DNA of 64,000 nucleotides from Pseudeuparius sepicola (lineage: Eukaryota > Arthropoda > Insecta > Coleoptera > Anthribidae): the NCBI GenBank assembly GCA_963920635.1, contig OY987301.1:23912501-23976500 (forward strand), read 5' to 3'. Below are positions 38,274 to 50,095 of this stretch, piece after piece. Numbering within the stretch: position 1 is the stretch's first letter; every line of letters begins with the position of its first letter. The notes under the pieces are model-generated. The model was not told the origin of the DNA. It worked only from the letters and a program-made list of their open reading frames with translations, and did not search any database. A program made the translations under genes and the position numbers.

Positions 38274-39263
38274 CAGTATGTCCGCGGATGGACTTTATAA
38301 GAGAATAAATGGACCAAAAATTTAAAGATACGAAAAAAAGTTGCTTTTGATAAAAGTTTTTGCTGGTCTAGAAAATACGATTCACCATGAGAAATCTCAA
38401 TTTTATTATACAGGGTAAGTAAAGAATACAAAAATGCCGTCTGCCTAAGAGTAAACATACCTACCTTATTTCGCAAGATCCGAAAAAAAAGTTGCTCTTA
38501 ATAGAAGTTTTTGCTGGTCTACAAAATATGATTAGGAGACAAAATTTTAAGTGAAAATCGTGATTTTTATAAGTTTATTATCTTTTTTTGTGAATACTGA
38601 TGAATGCACATTTTCTACTAATGGAACTGCAGCATCCCAGCACGTCAGATACTGGTCTCGAGATAACCCCGTATTTAGAATAATGAAGCGAAGACAATAT
38701 TATACAAAAGTGAACGTGTGGTGCCCGATATCTGTCTATGGCATTATATAGGCCCACATTTCTACAATAACACCTGCAATAGAATAACGTACTTTGAAAT
38801 ATTGGATACATTTTTAAGCAATGAACTCGAAAATTTGCCATTGAATTTTCGCCAAACAACAAGATGGTTGCCCAGCACATTGCGCTCGTGAAGTAACAAA
38901 TTTGGTACAAGGTGGATTGGAAGAAACGGCCCAATTTCGTGGCACGCAAGGAGCACCGACTTAACTGTGGCTGACATGTTTCTGTGGGGTAGTTTAAAAC
39001 AAATTGTTTATGCTACTCCAATACCAAATAATATTGAACTGCTAAAAGGCAGAATTACTCAGGCTGTGCATTTAATATCCCAGGAAGAAATTAGAAATTT
39101 CTTTTGTAGTCTTTACTCACCCTGTATAATAAAATTGAGATTTCTCATGGTGGATCGTATTTTCTAGACCTGCAAAAATTTTTTATGAAGAGCAACTTTT
39201 TTTTCGTATCTTTAAATTTTTAGTCCATTTGTCCTCTTGTAAAGTCCATCCGCGGACATACTG
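38274..39263 (+). mobile_element. IS630/Tc1-mariner element nested in the hAT, TA flanks
   Basis: Ends CAGTATGTCCGCGGATGG and CCATCCGCGGACATACTG, with TA on both sides (38272-38273, 39264-39265). The inverted arms extend about 150 bp (38274-38425 with 39108-39263). A second diverged copy of part of the left arm (38320-38370) lies at about 38476-38530. The interior holds a frameshifted C-terminal transposase. Confidence 0.92.
38551..39130 (+). pseudogene. Tc1/mariner-type DDE/D transposase, catalytic part, frameshifted
   Basis: In frame 1, FVNTDECTFSTNGTAASQHV then RYWSRDNPVF and KVNVWCPIS carry the first catalytic aspartate (TDE). A stop/frameshift at about 38750 leads into GPHFYNN...ITYFEILDTFL (frame 3). 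Then QQDGCPAHCAREV (frame 1, about 38857) has the second aspartate. WIGRNGPISWHARSTDLTVA then DMFLWGSL (frame 3, about 38910-39000) carries the third acidic position. These are the catalytic blocks of the insect IS630/Tc1-mariner family in order. At least three frame changes and loss of the N-terminal DNA-binding region make it dead. The copy at 26851-28207 has the complementary N-terminal part but different ends. Confidence 0.88.
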
Positions 39264-40031
39264 TATATTGATGCATATTGATATTGACAATTGTGTAAAA
39301 TATTTTGCTATGAAAAATATCCGACAAGTAGGTACATTTTTAATTAGTAAAAAAATTTAAAGCTGCTTTATTTGACTTTTACTAATTTTCTTGACTAATA
39401 ATTAAAATATAGAGGGCGGCGAATTTCCGGTCGGCCCCGGGCGGCGAAAGCCCACGCTACGCCACTGCAGGGATGTACTCAAATATATTGGGAATTCCAC
39501 CAGATTTGGGATTTCCCAGAATTCTTTACCTGTAGGTACTCTGCCATCAGTGTGCCCTTTTCTACCACAGGTATAAACAATTATTCCTTCAACTGTGCAC
39601 AGACGTTATAACAATATCCAAACCATTAATGTAAGAAATTAATTTAATCCCGGTCCTGTGTCCCATCGATTTTTATAGGGCGTGGTCTAAAATAAAGAAG
39701 TAACGTGACTTCAAAGTCAGATTCTATTGGAGAATGAGTTTGTATAAAAAACGAAAGTCACTACCGCTGAGATCAAAGGCGCCGACAGGAAGATATACAA
39801 CTGGGTATTCCCTCAACTGTGATTATACGCTTATGATGTTGTTTAGATTAGAATCACATTGCAATAGTTCCTTCCATCATACTAATGGCTTAGTTAATCA
39901 CTTATCCGAAGAACATATGGTAATTATGGAATATACCGTATGCACCGCCCGATTTTCTTGAAATTTTTGTCTACTCCCCCATTTTCGAAGTCCCTGAACA
40001 CGAATCTGACCTCTATAATCGAGAAGAATTT

Positions 40032-40200
40032 AGCTCAAACTGATCACCACCCTATTTGCACCTTTTGCAACATCGAAACTTCGCGAATAGCCGCGGAAAA
40101 ACCGACATTCGGCGCGCGCCGAAATTTCGATTTTTCCGCAGCTATTCGCGAAGTTTCGATGTTGCAAAAGGTGCAAATAGGGTGGTGATCAGTTTGAGCT
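40032..40200. repeat. Near-perfect 169-bp palindrome
   Basis: Arms of about 84 bp run from AGCTCAAACTGATCACCACC to its reverse complement ending GTTTGAGCT. They meet at GGCGCGCGCC (40110-40119) with only about four mismatches and essentially no loop. No target duplication or related copy was seen in the window. As RNA it would form a long hairpin. It could be a young MITE, a hairpin RNA locus or a recent inverted duplication. Confidence 0.9.
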
Positions 40201-41511
40201 GCATACAGTAAAATTTCATCCGGATTTGACGTTATTTCTTAATTCATTTGCAATGTAACAACGGGCTAACGAATACAAGAAGAATATTAATGTAACCTTG
40301 AGTCGACCAATGAAAACATGGAATGCAAAGTCGGTTTTAGCCTCTCGTAATCTGATAACTTTTTGTGTTTGTACAATTTTTTAAATATTTTCCCACCTGC
40401 AGCCGCGCGGTGCGTTCTTGAACGTCATATGAAACGCTACTCTGTTTGATTTAAATAATTCTTCTGTGTAATTCCCCGTTGTCAATGGAAATAGGCACAA
40501 GTTCATCTAAATCTAAATCCATAACTAGAAAATGAAAATTATATTCCGATGAAAAAGTTTTGACGCAAAACCAACATGAGTCATCCAACAAACAAAACAA
40601 TCTGTATACCAGGGGTAACATTTAAATATGATTAGTGGATATATTATTAAGTGTACCTATAGTGTGTAAAAAAATTGAGGCCAATCGGTTCGTGCCCCCC
40701 CCCCCCCCTTCGAAGGGTGTTAGCTCTGCAGGGGGAGGGCAATAGAAATACTTTCCTAAATATTAATATAATTTCTTGAGAGGAATATCTGCCATTAAGC
40801 CATGTAAAGACAATTATGGAACGCCCTGCATAATGAAAATTGCACAAAACTAATAAAATCAAATTAAATTGCAAAACCAATCTCTTCTTAATAAATTACC
40901 CTGTATGATGAAACAATTTTTATCTCAGGTTTTTATCTCCAACATTCGACATAATATGGGCTCTCTGTAAAAAAATATTATATCGTATAAAATATGAAAA
41001 TTGCCCTTGGGACCGATAACTTTTAAATGAAATATAAAATGAATAAGTAGCAGTGTATGTGGCAAGAGGATCTGCGAGTTCGAACGAACATACATAAAAA
41101 TATCATTTAGGGATAAAAAAAAATAATATAAATGGCTAAATGACTAAAAAAGTCAATACCAACTTTAGAAATATCGAAATAATGTTGAATAAATAATAAA
41201 AATCCCGCCCGTAATTTCGGGTGGGTTTTATTTTTCTTTGATATTTTCCTTCAATATTTTTAGTACCTACTTTATTTTGCTCCATTTCCAAATTTGTTAC
41301 ATTCTAACAGCTATTTGTGTGTCCCCAGTTTAGGTTAACTTTGCCTGTAATTTTCTAAATATTCGCTTGTCTTGAAACGTTGAAAAAATCTTTATAATTT
41401 CAAAAGGTACTTTCCGGAAGCAGAAAATGATTTTTCCTCTTAGCTGGTAAATGTAACAAAATAATACAAAAATTATCATGATGGAGCTCCACCAAAAGAC
41501 ATAATAATTAT

Positions 41512-41660
41512 ATGCCCGTAAGATATTACCTAGATCAGTTCTATCCAAACAGTTGGATAGGGAGAAATAGACCTATTTCCTGGCAGCCCCGACCCCCGAT
41601 TTGTCTGTTTTGGATTTCTTTTTGTGGGGAACAGTACAAAATAAAGTATGAGAAAATTGT
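41512..41660 (+). pseudogene. Relic of a Tc1/mariner-type transposase C-terminal block
   Basis: One frame gives YYLDQFYPNSWIGRNRPISW, and after a 1-base shift the sequence continues TPDLSVLDFFLWGTVQNKV (41592-41648). These match the '(F/Y)P..WIGR.GPI.WPPRSPDLT.LDFFLWG' block around the last catalytic residue, also present in the 38.5-kb pseudogene (WIGRNGPISWHARSTDLTVA). No inverted ends were found around it. Confidence 0.75.
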
Positions 41661-42606
41661 TGTATTTCACAATTGTTTGTATTTCACACGTCTTGTTTCA
41701 CTTATCTTGGGACACCCAGCAAATCCTGACATCTGGGTCCCAATAACTTGTATAAATCTGTTCTAGACCCATTTCACGTCACTGTCCTGCGTAAATAGAA
41801 CACACAAGTTTGGCGGCCTTTGACACTACCGCGACCTATATATTTCCCCATTCAGTGTGAATTTATAGTTTAAAGCTCAGTGCGACATACAGCGACCAAA
41901 TTGCTTTCATTCATGCTTAGGCCTTTCTATGAAAGAGGGATCAACAGTCAATTCGTTATGGTTTGAAGAAATGTCCTTTGCACGAATGTTTCTCTGGCAA
42001 ACATCTTAGGATTTATTTCTTCTTAATTCCTCAAGTTGAAATGAAATGAATAAATAGCATATAAGAAAGTTGGACCGAACTAAATTAATTTTCGCTCAGG
42101 AAGCTATTTTCGTTGTAGTTAGAAGTACAGGATACAGGGAGTGGAGGGATGAATACATTTAATTCTACTCCCACATGTGTAATTACCAGTTTCTTTACAA
42201 CCCCTACTGAATGGACGGATATGAAATCGATATCAACCAAATCGAGCTAAGCTTTCTTCTGTGCATTGTTGACGTGTTGGAAAATCAAGCCACACAAATT
42301 TATTTTATTCCATAACATCATTATTTCCACCGTTTATCGAAATAACTGTTTTTTTTTTGTTGTTAGTAGAGACTGCAGAGAGCAATAATTCATATTATAC
42401 ATTGTAGGCAGGTGTCATCTTTGTCACTTTGTTATTTTCGACGCATTTAAATAAAAAATATATTTCCGGCAAATTTAAGAACTGCAAATGGTAGGCATCA
42501 GGTGTTCAGTCTTTTTATTTCAAAATTTTGCATAAAGCTCACCTGTAGAACAGTTTCTTCAGTATAATTTAATGTCACCAATGCAAGAAAAAGCGATAAT
42601 GGTCAA

Positions 42607-42781
42607 TCACTCAAAACAATAACAAAAATTAGTGGCGATATTAGTACAAACCCCAACTCCAGGGGATGTGCTAACTGAAGCTGCAAATGTGCTGTTAGTT
42701 CCTGCCTGGACTTCATTTATTACTTCACAAATCATGCCTATGTGTATGCGGTTACTAATTTTTGTTATTGTTTTTGAGTGA
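42607..42781. mobile_element. Short MITE with 28-bp inverted ends
   Basis: TCACTCAAAACAATAACAAA...TTAGT at 42607-42633 is mirrored by ACTAATTTTTGTTATTG...GAGTGA at 42754-42781, almost without mismatch. The 120-bp centre is non-coding. Confidence 0.8.
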
Positions 42782-43098
42782 TTTTTACACTCACTAATCT
42801 TACATCCTTATTGTCACCAAATACATTATCTTGAAATTGATTGATCAGATAGGTATGAAATACAATATTCCCATTGTACCTACTATACAGAATATAAATA
42901 AAATATATACCTACACATTACTTGATTTAGATTTCCGAATTGGAACAAAAAAGATGTTTGATTTGTGTATGTTTTCAATTTTTCAAACGCAGGCGACTCT
43001 TATGAAGAAACTTTTAATGCAGCTAAATACAACATAATTTAAAATAAACTAAATTGTAACCAAATAAGGCCGGATTTTTGCACCTCTAAATATAAATC

Positions 43099-43300
43099 AA
43101 AAGGGGTGTTGAATAGGCACAGCAGGCAAAGGATAATCAGTTGAAAAAATGCACTAGTACCTAGTTGTACAAGGCGCCTAAGTCTCCTACATCTCACCGC
43201 TACTAACTAATAATCAATTGGAATAAACAGCACCTAGCCGATGGAACCGGCGGCATACTGATTATCCTTTGCCTGCTGTGCCGATGCAACGCCCCTTTTA
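43099..43300. mobile_element. Short MITE with about 44-bp inverted ends
   Basis: AAAAGGGGTGTTGAATAGGC then ACAGCAGGCAAAGGATAATC on the left is mirrored at 43257-43300 (GATTATCCTTTGCCTGCTGT then ...CCCCTTTT) with few mismatches. Non-coding. Confidence 0.82.
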
Positions 43301-44861
43301 AATTGTAAACAAAAATTCTCGAGAAAAATAAAAGAAAAAGAAGATATTATTCCAATTTTGTCCAATTCATGTAGGTACCTATACATCATTCTAATAAAAA
43401 AATTAAGGCCTAGATTTTTTGTTAACCTAGTCAAGTTTTCAAAAGTGTTAGGTGCATTTATTAACTGAGAAGCAGTTGAACATATTCATTATTTAAATAG
43501 ATCCATATCTACATTCCTGCATAACATATTGGCAGCCGCCAACCCTTTGCTAATGTAAACATTGATTTAAATCATAGATGGGATATTAAACGTTAGGGTA
43601 TATTGGTCTGAATAACCTTATATTAATTTGATCTGTAACGAGGATGAGGATATAATATTATGTTTCCCGGCAAAAATTATTTTTCTATTGAATTAAATGC
43701 AAACCACATGGCGTACTATTTAAACAAATCGTATATTAATCGAATTCAGAATGAAAATACAGTAATATCCTACGATTTCATTGAAGATTTTCTGGAATAT
43801 TTTTAACTGGACACAATGAGCAATGGGACTATAAAATGTATAACTTTAAGCATTTAATACACGGTGGTCCAAATGTAAAATTGATCTCGAATTAAAAGAA
43901 ACAATATTTTTAGATTTACTCCTCGACACATAATTATATCCCTTAAAACCGAATCCTAAGTTTCCCACTTGTAATTTTTTCCCTTAATACAAAAAGGGTT
44001 ATACGTTGTGGTTTTGTTAACGGAAAAGAGGTTAGGACCTCAAAAGAGGCTTTGAACTTTTATACGAGTTTTTATTCAAAGGAGCTTGTGTGTTTCGAAG
44101 GCGTCACCTTCGCCTAAGAGCTTTTAGCATCTAAAAATGCTTTATTTTTCCAGAGGAGTAAGCTATGTAAAAAAAGGCATTAAGCTTAGGACCAACCTGT
44201 ATTTGCGGTTTCCTGAAAGCCACGACAGATTTATCCAGAACAAATCCAATACTTTTATTAAAAGAGCTTGCTGCGCTGTATATATATCCGAACCGAATAT
44301 AATGATAGTATTTCACAATGTGAAATACAGTAATTTAATTTCGAAGGATGTTTATTTGAAGTCTTTACAAGAGAAAATTTCATTTAGAACAGGAAAGATC
44401 TGTTTGAAAGACACCGGAAGGCCAGACAAAATCCACATCGCGAGATCAAAACAGCTTCGTTCGAAAATATTTGTCTTTTATAAGCCACATTGAATGACTT
44501 TCTCAATTAATTCGAAATTTTTCTTAAAGTATTTCAGGCATTTCCATATTACGTTAATACCTAAAAGAGTAAAATAGATTTTATATAGAAAATAATATAA
44601 AAAATACGTCACAAGTTTCGGATCAATGAAATTTGGAACAAAACTATTTTAGATGGTGCCTCTGGTGACAATTTGGAATGAGTGAGATTATATTAGGTAA
44701 ATAATGCCATTGAGCCATTGATACTCTTATCAAATCATTTCCTATAAACCCAGGGTTACACAAAATGACACGTTTTTAAAAGCATATAACATCATATATT
44801 ATTCTTAAAACTATTGAAAATCTTGTCTTAGTTAAACGTTATAATATTCCTGTAATACATA
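43301..44861. other. AT-rich DNA with one unassigned ORF
   Basis: An ATG-started frame of 118 codons at 44137-44493 (+) is basic and has no recognised family. I see no splice or promoter context and do not call it a gene. Nothing else is supported here. Confidence 0.4.
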
Positions 44862-45587
44862 CAGAGTGTCTCACTTAAGAGTGAAACAACTTTATAACTT
44901 TTTTAATTTTTAACCGACCAGAACGAAATTTTTACCAAAGGTAGATGGCATTGTTGCCTACTTATTTCAAAAAAATTAATTGTCTACATGAAAGTCAAAG
45001 CCACCTGCGATGCCACAGTCGAAGCTAAAAATCCGAAAGTCATATTATGCATTTTTTTCTCAAAAAAAATGTACTAAAATAAGTTGTTCAGAATCGATCC
45101 AGAACCCTAAATCCAAAATTTTGTCAAAATCAAAAAATATTAAATAAAAAAATTAAGTAAAAGTTAAAAATAAAATAAAATTTGTTTTTTAGCTACTCAT
45201 TTTATTTTGAAATGATTACTTTTTGAAAACAACTAACCTTCAAAACTTCCATGGCACACTTTTCTAAAGTCACAAAATTTTTAAATTGCTCTTTTTGGAC
45301 TTTTTTATTTTATATTTGTGATTTTAACAAAATTTTGGATTTAGGGTCCTGGATTGATTCTAAACAACTTCTTTCAGTGATTTTTTTTTGGAAAAAATAC
45401 CTAATATGATTTTCGAATTTTTAGCCTCGGTTGTGACATCGCAGGTGGCTTTGACTTTGGAGTAGGCAACTAATTTTTTGGAAATAAATAGGCCACAATG
45501 CCATCTATCTTTGGTAAAAATTTAGTTTTGGTCGGTTAAAAATTAAAGAAGTTATAAGGTTGTTTCACTCTTAAGTGAGACACTCTG
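44862..45587. mobile_element. Foldback MITE, CAGAGTGTCTCACTTAAG ends, TA flanks
   Basis: Left CAGAGTGTCTCACTTAAGAG, right CTCTTAAGTGAGACACTCTG, TA at 44860-44861 and 45588-45589. The arms run about 270 bp each (for example the 'tgtgacatcgcaggtggctt' block at 45432 mirrored at 45000). The short A/T-rich loop at about 45130-45290 is non-coding. Confidence 0.9.
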
Positions 45588-45646
45588 TATACATATTTTT
45601 TAATGCAAAGTGTGATACGTTGTCTTTCAATAAGTTCGCATCAATA

Positions 45647-45739
45647 GGGGATTTTTTAAAATAATAATTATTAAAAATTCCCTAAATTAATTATTAAAAA
45701 TTCCCTATAATAATTATTAAAAAAATCCCCTATAATTAT
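45647..45739. repeat. Tandem repeat, 'aattattaaaaattcccta' unit
   Basis: Three to four imperfect units of about 26 bp, ending in a reverse-complement echo of the first 'gggga(a)ttttt'. Confidence 0.8.
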
Positions 45740-45801
45740 TGTAGATATTTTTGATTTTACGACGAAAAGTCATTTTTTGTACAAAAATTCTGTTTGTCGA
45801 G

Positions 45802-45839
45802 AAAATAAGATTACCATATCAAAATAAGATTACCATATC
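45802..45839. repeat. Exact 19-bp tandem duplication
   Basis: 'aaaataagattaccatatc' occurs twice head to tail (45802-45820, 45821-45839). Confidence 0.95.
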
Positions 45840-46248
45840 AAAATCTCGGATGTTGTACAGCGTGTTAAAATTTCAAAAAGTTTTACTAGAAAAAGTTGCC
45901 TCTTGTTAAATTGTCAATCAAATTTGAATGCTTTATTAAAATATTTAGATTTGTTGCCATTTTTTAATAACTTTTTTTATGAAATTTAAAAAATTTAAAA
46001 ACTTGCAACTTCGTGCAGATCCCTCTTTCCAAAGTCACATTTGCCACACGGTAATATCGCCGCAAGAAGATTTAATATTTTAGATTGTAGGACTCACCTG
46101 TCACGACATTCGACATTTACAAATCCCAGCAATCCCAAATGTTGCCAGGCCCACTTTTCGACAACAAATCACTAAGTCACTCCAAAATCTGTGCACAAGT
46201 AAAAATTTCAGAGGGTGGCTTACCCTTAAGTCACTCTGTACGAGTATA

Positions 46249-46626
46249 CAGGGTGTTTACGGTTTTTGTAGACAAATTACAATTTGGGGAAAAAGTCATT
46301 TCAGATCAAGAAGTTCCTCAATATGAACGTACCAAAAAGTTCCTATAAAATATTAGTGTGGTGTGTCGATGTCAACCGTTAATGCGTTAAATTTTGAGAT
46401 AATTTTTAAGAACGCAATTATTTTCATATTTTATTTTTATTTCTACAACGAAAAGAAATATCGACTTCAAACTTAGTACATACTAATAGGTATGCTAAAG
46501 AAGTGCCCATTTATATTCAGCAGAGGCGTGCGGGTAGTAGGTATCACCCTTTTTTAAACATGAATTTTATACATGACTTTCTCTAGAATAAGTCAAAGTT
46601 AGTCTACAAAAACCGCGGACACTCTG
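46249..46626. mobile_element. MITE, CAGGGTGTTTACGG ends, TA flanks
   Basis: Left CAGGGTGTTTACGGTTTTTG then TAGAC, right GTCTACAAAAACCGCGGACA then CTCTG, TA at 46247-46248 and 46627-46628. The terminal repeats are about 26 bp and the interior is unpaired by eye, unlike the other TA-flanked foldbacks here. Confidence 0.82.
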
Positions 46627-46628
46627 TA

Positions 46629-48861
46629 TATGTTAACCCTATGTCGCGCGTTGTATTGAGGTCGCTGTGTTCCATGGAGCAGTTGATCGAGCCTGAGCTA
46701 CTTTGTTTCTTTACATTTATTTCAGAACATATTTGCTTGTAGATTTTAAACGAAAACAGAAAAATACCAGGCTTTGCAAATATGAAAAAATTGAAGGACG
46801 TTAAATATTTCATGAAATATACCCTTTATATACAGAGCCTGACAATAAATAGGTAAAGACTTTAACGCCGCCGCTATAGAGAGAAATATAGCTAAGTTCC
46901 TCTAAAGTTTTTAAAGACGCAAAATAACGACAGAAATTTTTGGAGCGCAAGTAAAGTTCTCATAATGTTTTTCTTGGAGCTTCGCAAACGAGCAAAAAAT
47001 TCTCGAGATGAATATTTACTTACAAATTGAGTGGCTTCATTAATATGACCTAAAAAATTTAAAAATAAGGGAACGTGACTTTTTGCATAGATTACGCAGA
47101 GTGGCTTTTCGTTTGCGTCAACGTAATTGCCCATGGAGAAAAGTTGAAATTAAATTATTTTCTTTTCCCACCTACTTGGGGCGCCCCACAGTAACCTACT
47201 TTTCTTAATGGGCTGCTCTACTTACAGAAAATTGTGCCAAATTTGCCTTGCCCCCCCTTTATAATTGAGCGCTACATTTTCGCTTCCCTCGAGAAACGAC
47301 TGAGAGGAAATTAGCGAGCGCGTGTTCTCGGAATTCTATCTACAATTTCCGCTCGTAGCTGGGCCAGAAACCTCTCAAATCTTCTCGTTGGGATTAAATT
47401 ATTAGCCCTCTGAAATATGGTTTGTTATAATTCTTATTCGAACGTAAACCACAGAGATCTGCGTAAATTATAGCTGATTGGAGGTCGCAGGTGTTCAAGG
47501 TATTTAGGGCATATTATTGAGGTTTACGTATGCACATACGAGACGTTTTACATATCATTTATATTATTATCCTGATGATATTATAATATAGTTTCATGCT
47601 CAACTTCAAACAAAAAGCATTATGATCTAATAGGAGTGATGAATAACGAGGTTACCCAGAAAATTAAACCAACCTATAAGAAAACTTTACTAAGGTGCGT
47701 TTTTAATTTTTAGTAATAGATAATAGATTGTCTTTGAGAAATACTTACTTTAATAGTAACAAAATGGCAACAAATGATCGAAAGTTCTTCCTACCTTTCC
47801 ATTTTTAGTTTTTCGTCTATATGGATTTAAAAAACTTTTGTTTAAAAAGTTTCGTTTCAAGGAGTCAAGAAATCTCATAACTTTGCATGCAAGGGCGAGA
47901 CACCAAAGGAAATTGGGTCCAGCCTCTCGCTGAAATTAAAGTTAACATTAACGACTACAGCGGTCCCAAGAATTAATCAGTACTACTACCTACTACTCGT
48001 ACAGGTACAGAAGTACTTAAGCAATACGCCGCCGAATAATTTTCTGGGTCGCTGTAGTCGTAAATGTCGACAGTAAAATTCAGCAACTGACTCCTCCTGC
48101 TTTTCCTAGGTGTCCTGTACTCTACTTTGGCTGTTAAACCTACACAAAAATATACAGCATATATTATACAGAAATGCATTAAAGTCTAAAGTAGTAACTA
48201 ATTCACCTGTAAGTAGTATATAAATTATACCATTTGGAGGTGCTGTTTAGTTGTTAGCAAATTTTATATATCAAACTGAATACAAGTACCTATTACGTGC
48301 TAATTAATAAATGAAACGAAGTAGTAGTATTATTAAGTAGAGAATACCTAGCCCTTGCAAAAAGGTGCTATACTTCACGAATATTCGTGAAATATAACAA
48401 ATAGTTATTAAAAAAGGACACACTTACTATACCAACGGTTTTGCTTCTTTTGGGAAGCAGCAGACATGCCACGTCTGTTATCGAACTTTAGAAATTCATT
48501 AACGTTGTGTCGTGCCATAATAGGTATTTCTTCAATTTTATTATTATCGACTTCCTTTGTATATCCTCTACCATAAGAGGAGCTTCATTACCTTTTCCAG
48601 GTTAACCCTTTCAGGGTCTATATTAATCCTTTTCACAAAGAGATCGGGATTTCCTTTTAAAATTTGTTTCCAATATATGATTACGTGGCTCCGTTAAGCC
48701 CGTTTCCGATATATGGAGATTGTAAAATATCCATCTCCTTTGTTGGAAGTGCCTGTGTCACCTGTTCGATGAATTTCTATCAAAGCAGATCGAAGGAGGT
48801 GTAGTGAATAAGGAAAATTGATTCCGTCTATTCTCTCAGCTACGGTTGTCTACTGCACAGA
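46629..48861. other. Non-coding DNA with one small hairpin
   Basis: An 18-20-bp inverted pair 'acgactacagcg.tccca' / 'tgggtcgctgtagtcgt' spans 47951-48061. A minus-strand frame over it (47973-48179) reads PRKSRRSQLLNFTVDIYDYS and follows an AG acceptor-like site, but I could not find a matching donor or a family. No other feature recognised. Confidence 0.4.
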
Positions 48862-50095
48862 TTAAATAATATAATAGTCCAAGAGCCGGCCGCATCATTT
48901 CAACTCTCATAATATTATAGAATAAGATGTTACCAATGTAAAGAGTATATAGTTCTTTACTTGAAGCGAGTAGGTTGCCTCAGATAATATGGGCCCGATC
49001 ATTGTTATTTAAAGAAGTTGTGCGGTTAATTTTTATTTTTTAATGGGCGAGTACAACCCGTCCCACAAACATATTTACTACTTTTTCGCAAAAGTCTTTT
49101 GATAAATTCGAAAAGTGCCGTTCTAAAAATCGAAAGAGGTGGTAAATTTCTTAATTGGGTCTTTCACTTTCCTCCAGTACCGAAAGTAACCTCGAAAATC
49201 CGATATTTAACCAAATTCCCTGACTCCCGATTTTCAAGTTTCGAGTAACGGGACGGCTATTGAATTGACGGGAAATCCTGAGGAACCGCTCTTAGAAATT
49301 GCGTGTTTTTTCTCATTTTTGATTTTTCGAAGGCACCGGAAGCATCTGTACCTCACCTGAAGACTTGAGGGAAGCTTTAAAAATTTCGACCCCAGAGCCC
49401 CGATCCGAAATAACTTAGCTTAGCTCGGCGAAAAAGGGCAATTTCTGACAGTTTTCGGACTTTGACTTTTAGGTGACGGGAAATGCCGACCAATCACTTA
49501 AAAAAATGCGTCCCACCTGCGTTGCTCGTTTTTTTCGCGGAAAATCCTTATAATAACTCGAAAACGGGAAATAATTTACCTGAAAAAGTTTCGTTAAATA
49601 TGTTGACCCGTTCTCCGGCCATCTCGCCGTACCATCAGATTCCCGAAAAACGCGTTGAAAAAAATTTTTCCTGTGCATCAAACGGTATATGGCACTGGCT
49701 GTATAGCGAGACTTCGCACACAACTCGCGTCCCGGAGGTCCAGACTTGCCCAGGTCTTTCGCGCCGTGTCTAACAGCGGAGAATTTTCCGGGCCCCGAAA
49801 AGACGCCTATCGGATTTCTAAAGGACCAAGGGACCCTTTTTTATTGTTGCTCCATGGGCCTTCTTTCCTATTTTGTTCTATAGTCATATTATGAGAGTAG
49901 ATTTGCCTAAAAATTAACCACAGCTTCTTTAAATAACAATGATCGGGCCCATATTAATTGAGGCAACCTACTCGCTTCAAGTATAAAGAAATATTACTGT
50001 CTACATTTTACATAATATTCTTTAATCTTATGAGAGTTGATATCATGCGGCCGGCTCTCATACTATAATATAAGTCTTTTAATTTATGGTACCTT
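48862..50095. mobile_element. 1.2-kb element with about 170-bp inverted ends
   Basis: The left arm (48862-49040) includes GAGCCGGCCGCATCATTTCA, 'acttgaagcgagtaggttgc' and 'gggcccgatcattgttattt'. The same blocks return reversed at 49909-50095. The outer limits are approximate and no TSD was resolved. The centre (49050-49860) is CpG-richer and partly homologous to 60.2-60.5 kb. Frames in it (49469-49894) have no recognised domain. Confidence 0.8.
49085..49400 (+). repeat. Dispersed repeat, copy inside the 48.9-50.1 kb element
   Basis: It matches 60165-60475 in the same orientation: 'tttttcgcaaaagtc', 'gccgttctaaaaatcgaa', 'cctcgaaaatccgatat', 'aacgggacggct', 'ccctcgagggaagcttta'-like ends. Both copies are CpG-rich. 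Neither preserves a frame shared with the other, so I treat it as non-coding. Confidence 0.8.

Larger units (their letters stand above)
38145..39467. mobile_element. Non-autonomous hAT element, 8-bp TSD, hosting a Tc1/mariner
   Basis: Ends CAGTGGCGTAGCGTGGG and CCCACGCTACGCCACTG are inverted repeats. The 8-bp duplication CAGGGATG lies at 38137-38144 and 39468-39475. G-rich tracts follow the left end. Of 1323 bp, 990 belong to the nested mariner, leaving about 330 bp of hAT-derived sequence with no transposase. Confidence 0.92.

Noticed and set aside
40609..40906. Possible TA-flanked element with CAGGGGTAAC... / ...TTACCCTG ends
   Set aside because: Terminal similarity is only a few bases and offset by one; inner pairing not seen.
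44137..44493. 118-codon ATG-started frame
   Set aside because: No recognisable domain or conserved neighbour; not enough to call a gene.
47951..48179. Minus-strand coding-like stretch PRKSRRSQLLNFTVDIYDYS after an AG acceptor
   Set aside because: No matching donor or family; overlaps a small inverted repeat that explains part of the pattern.
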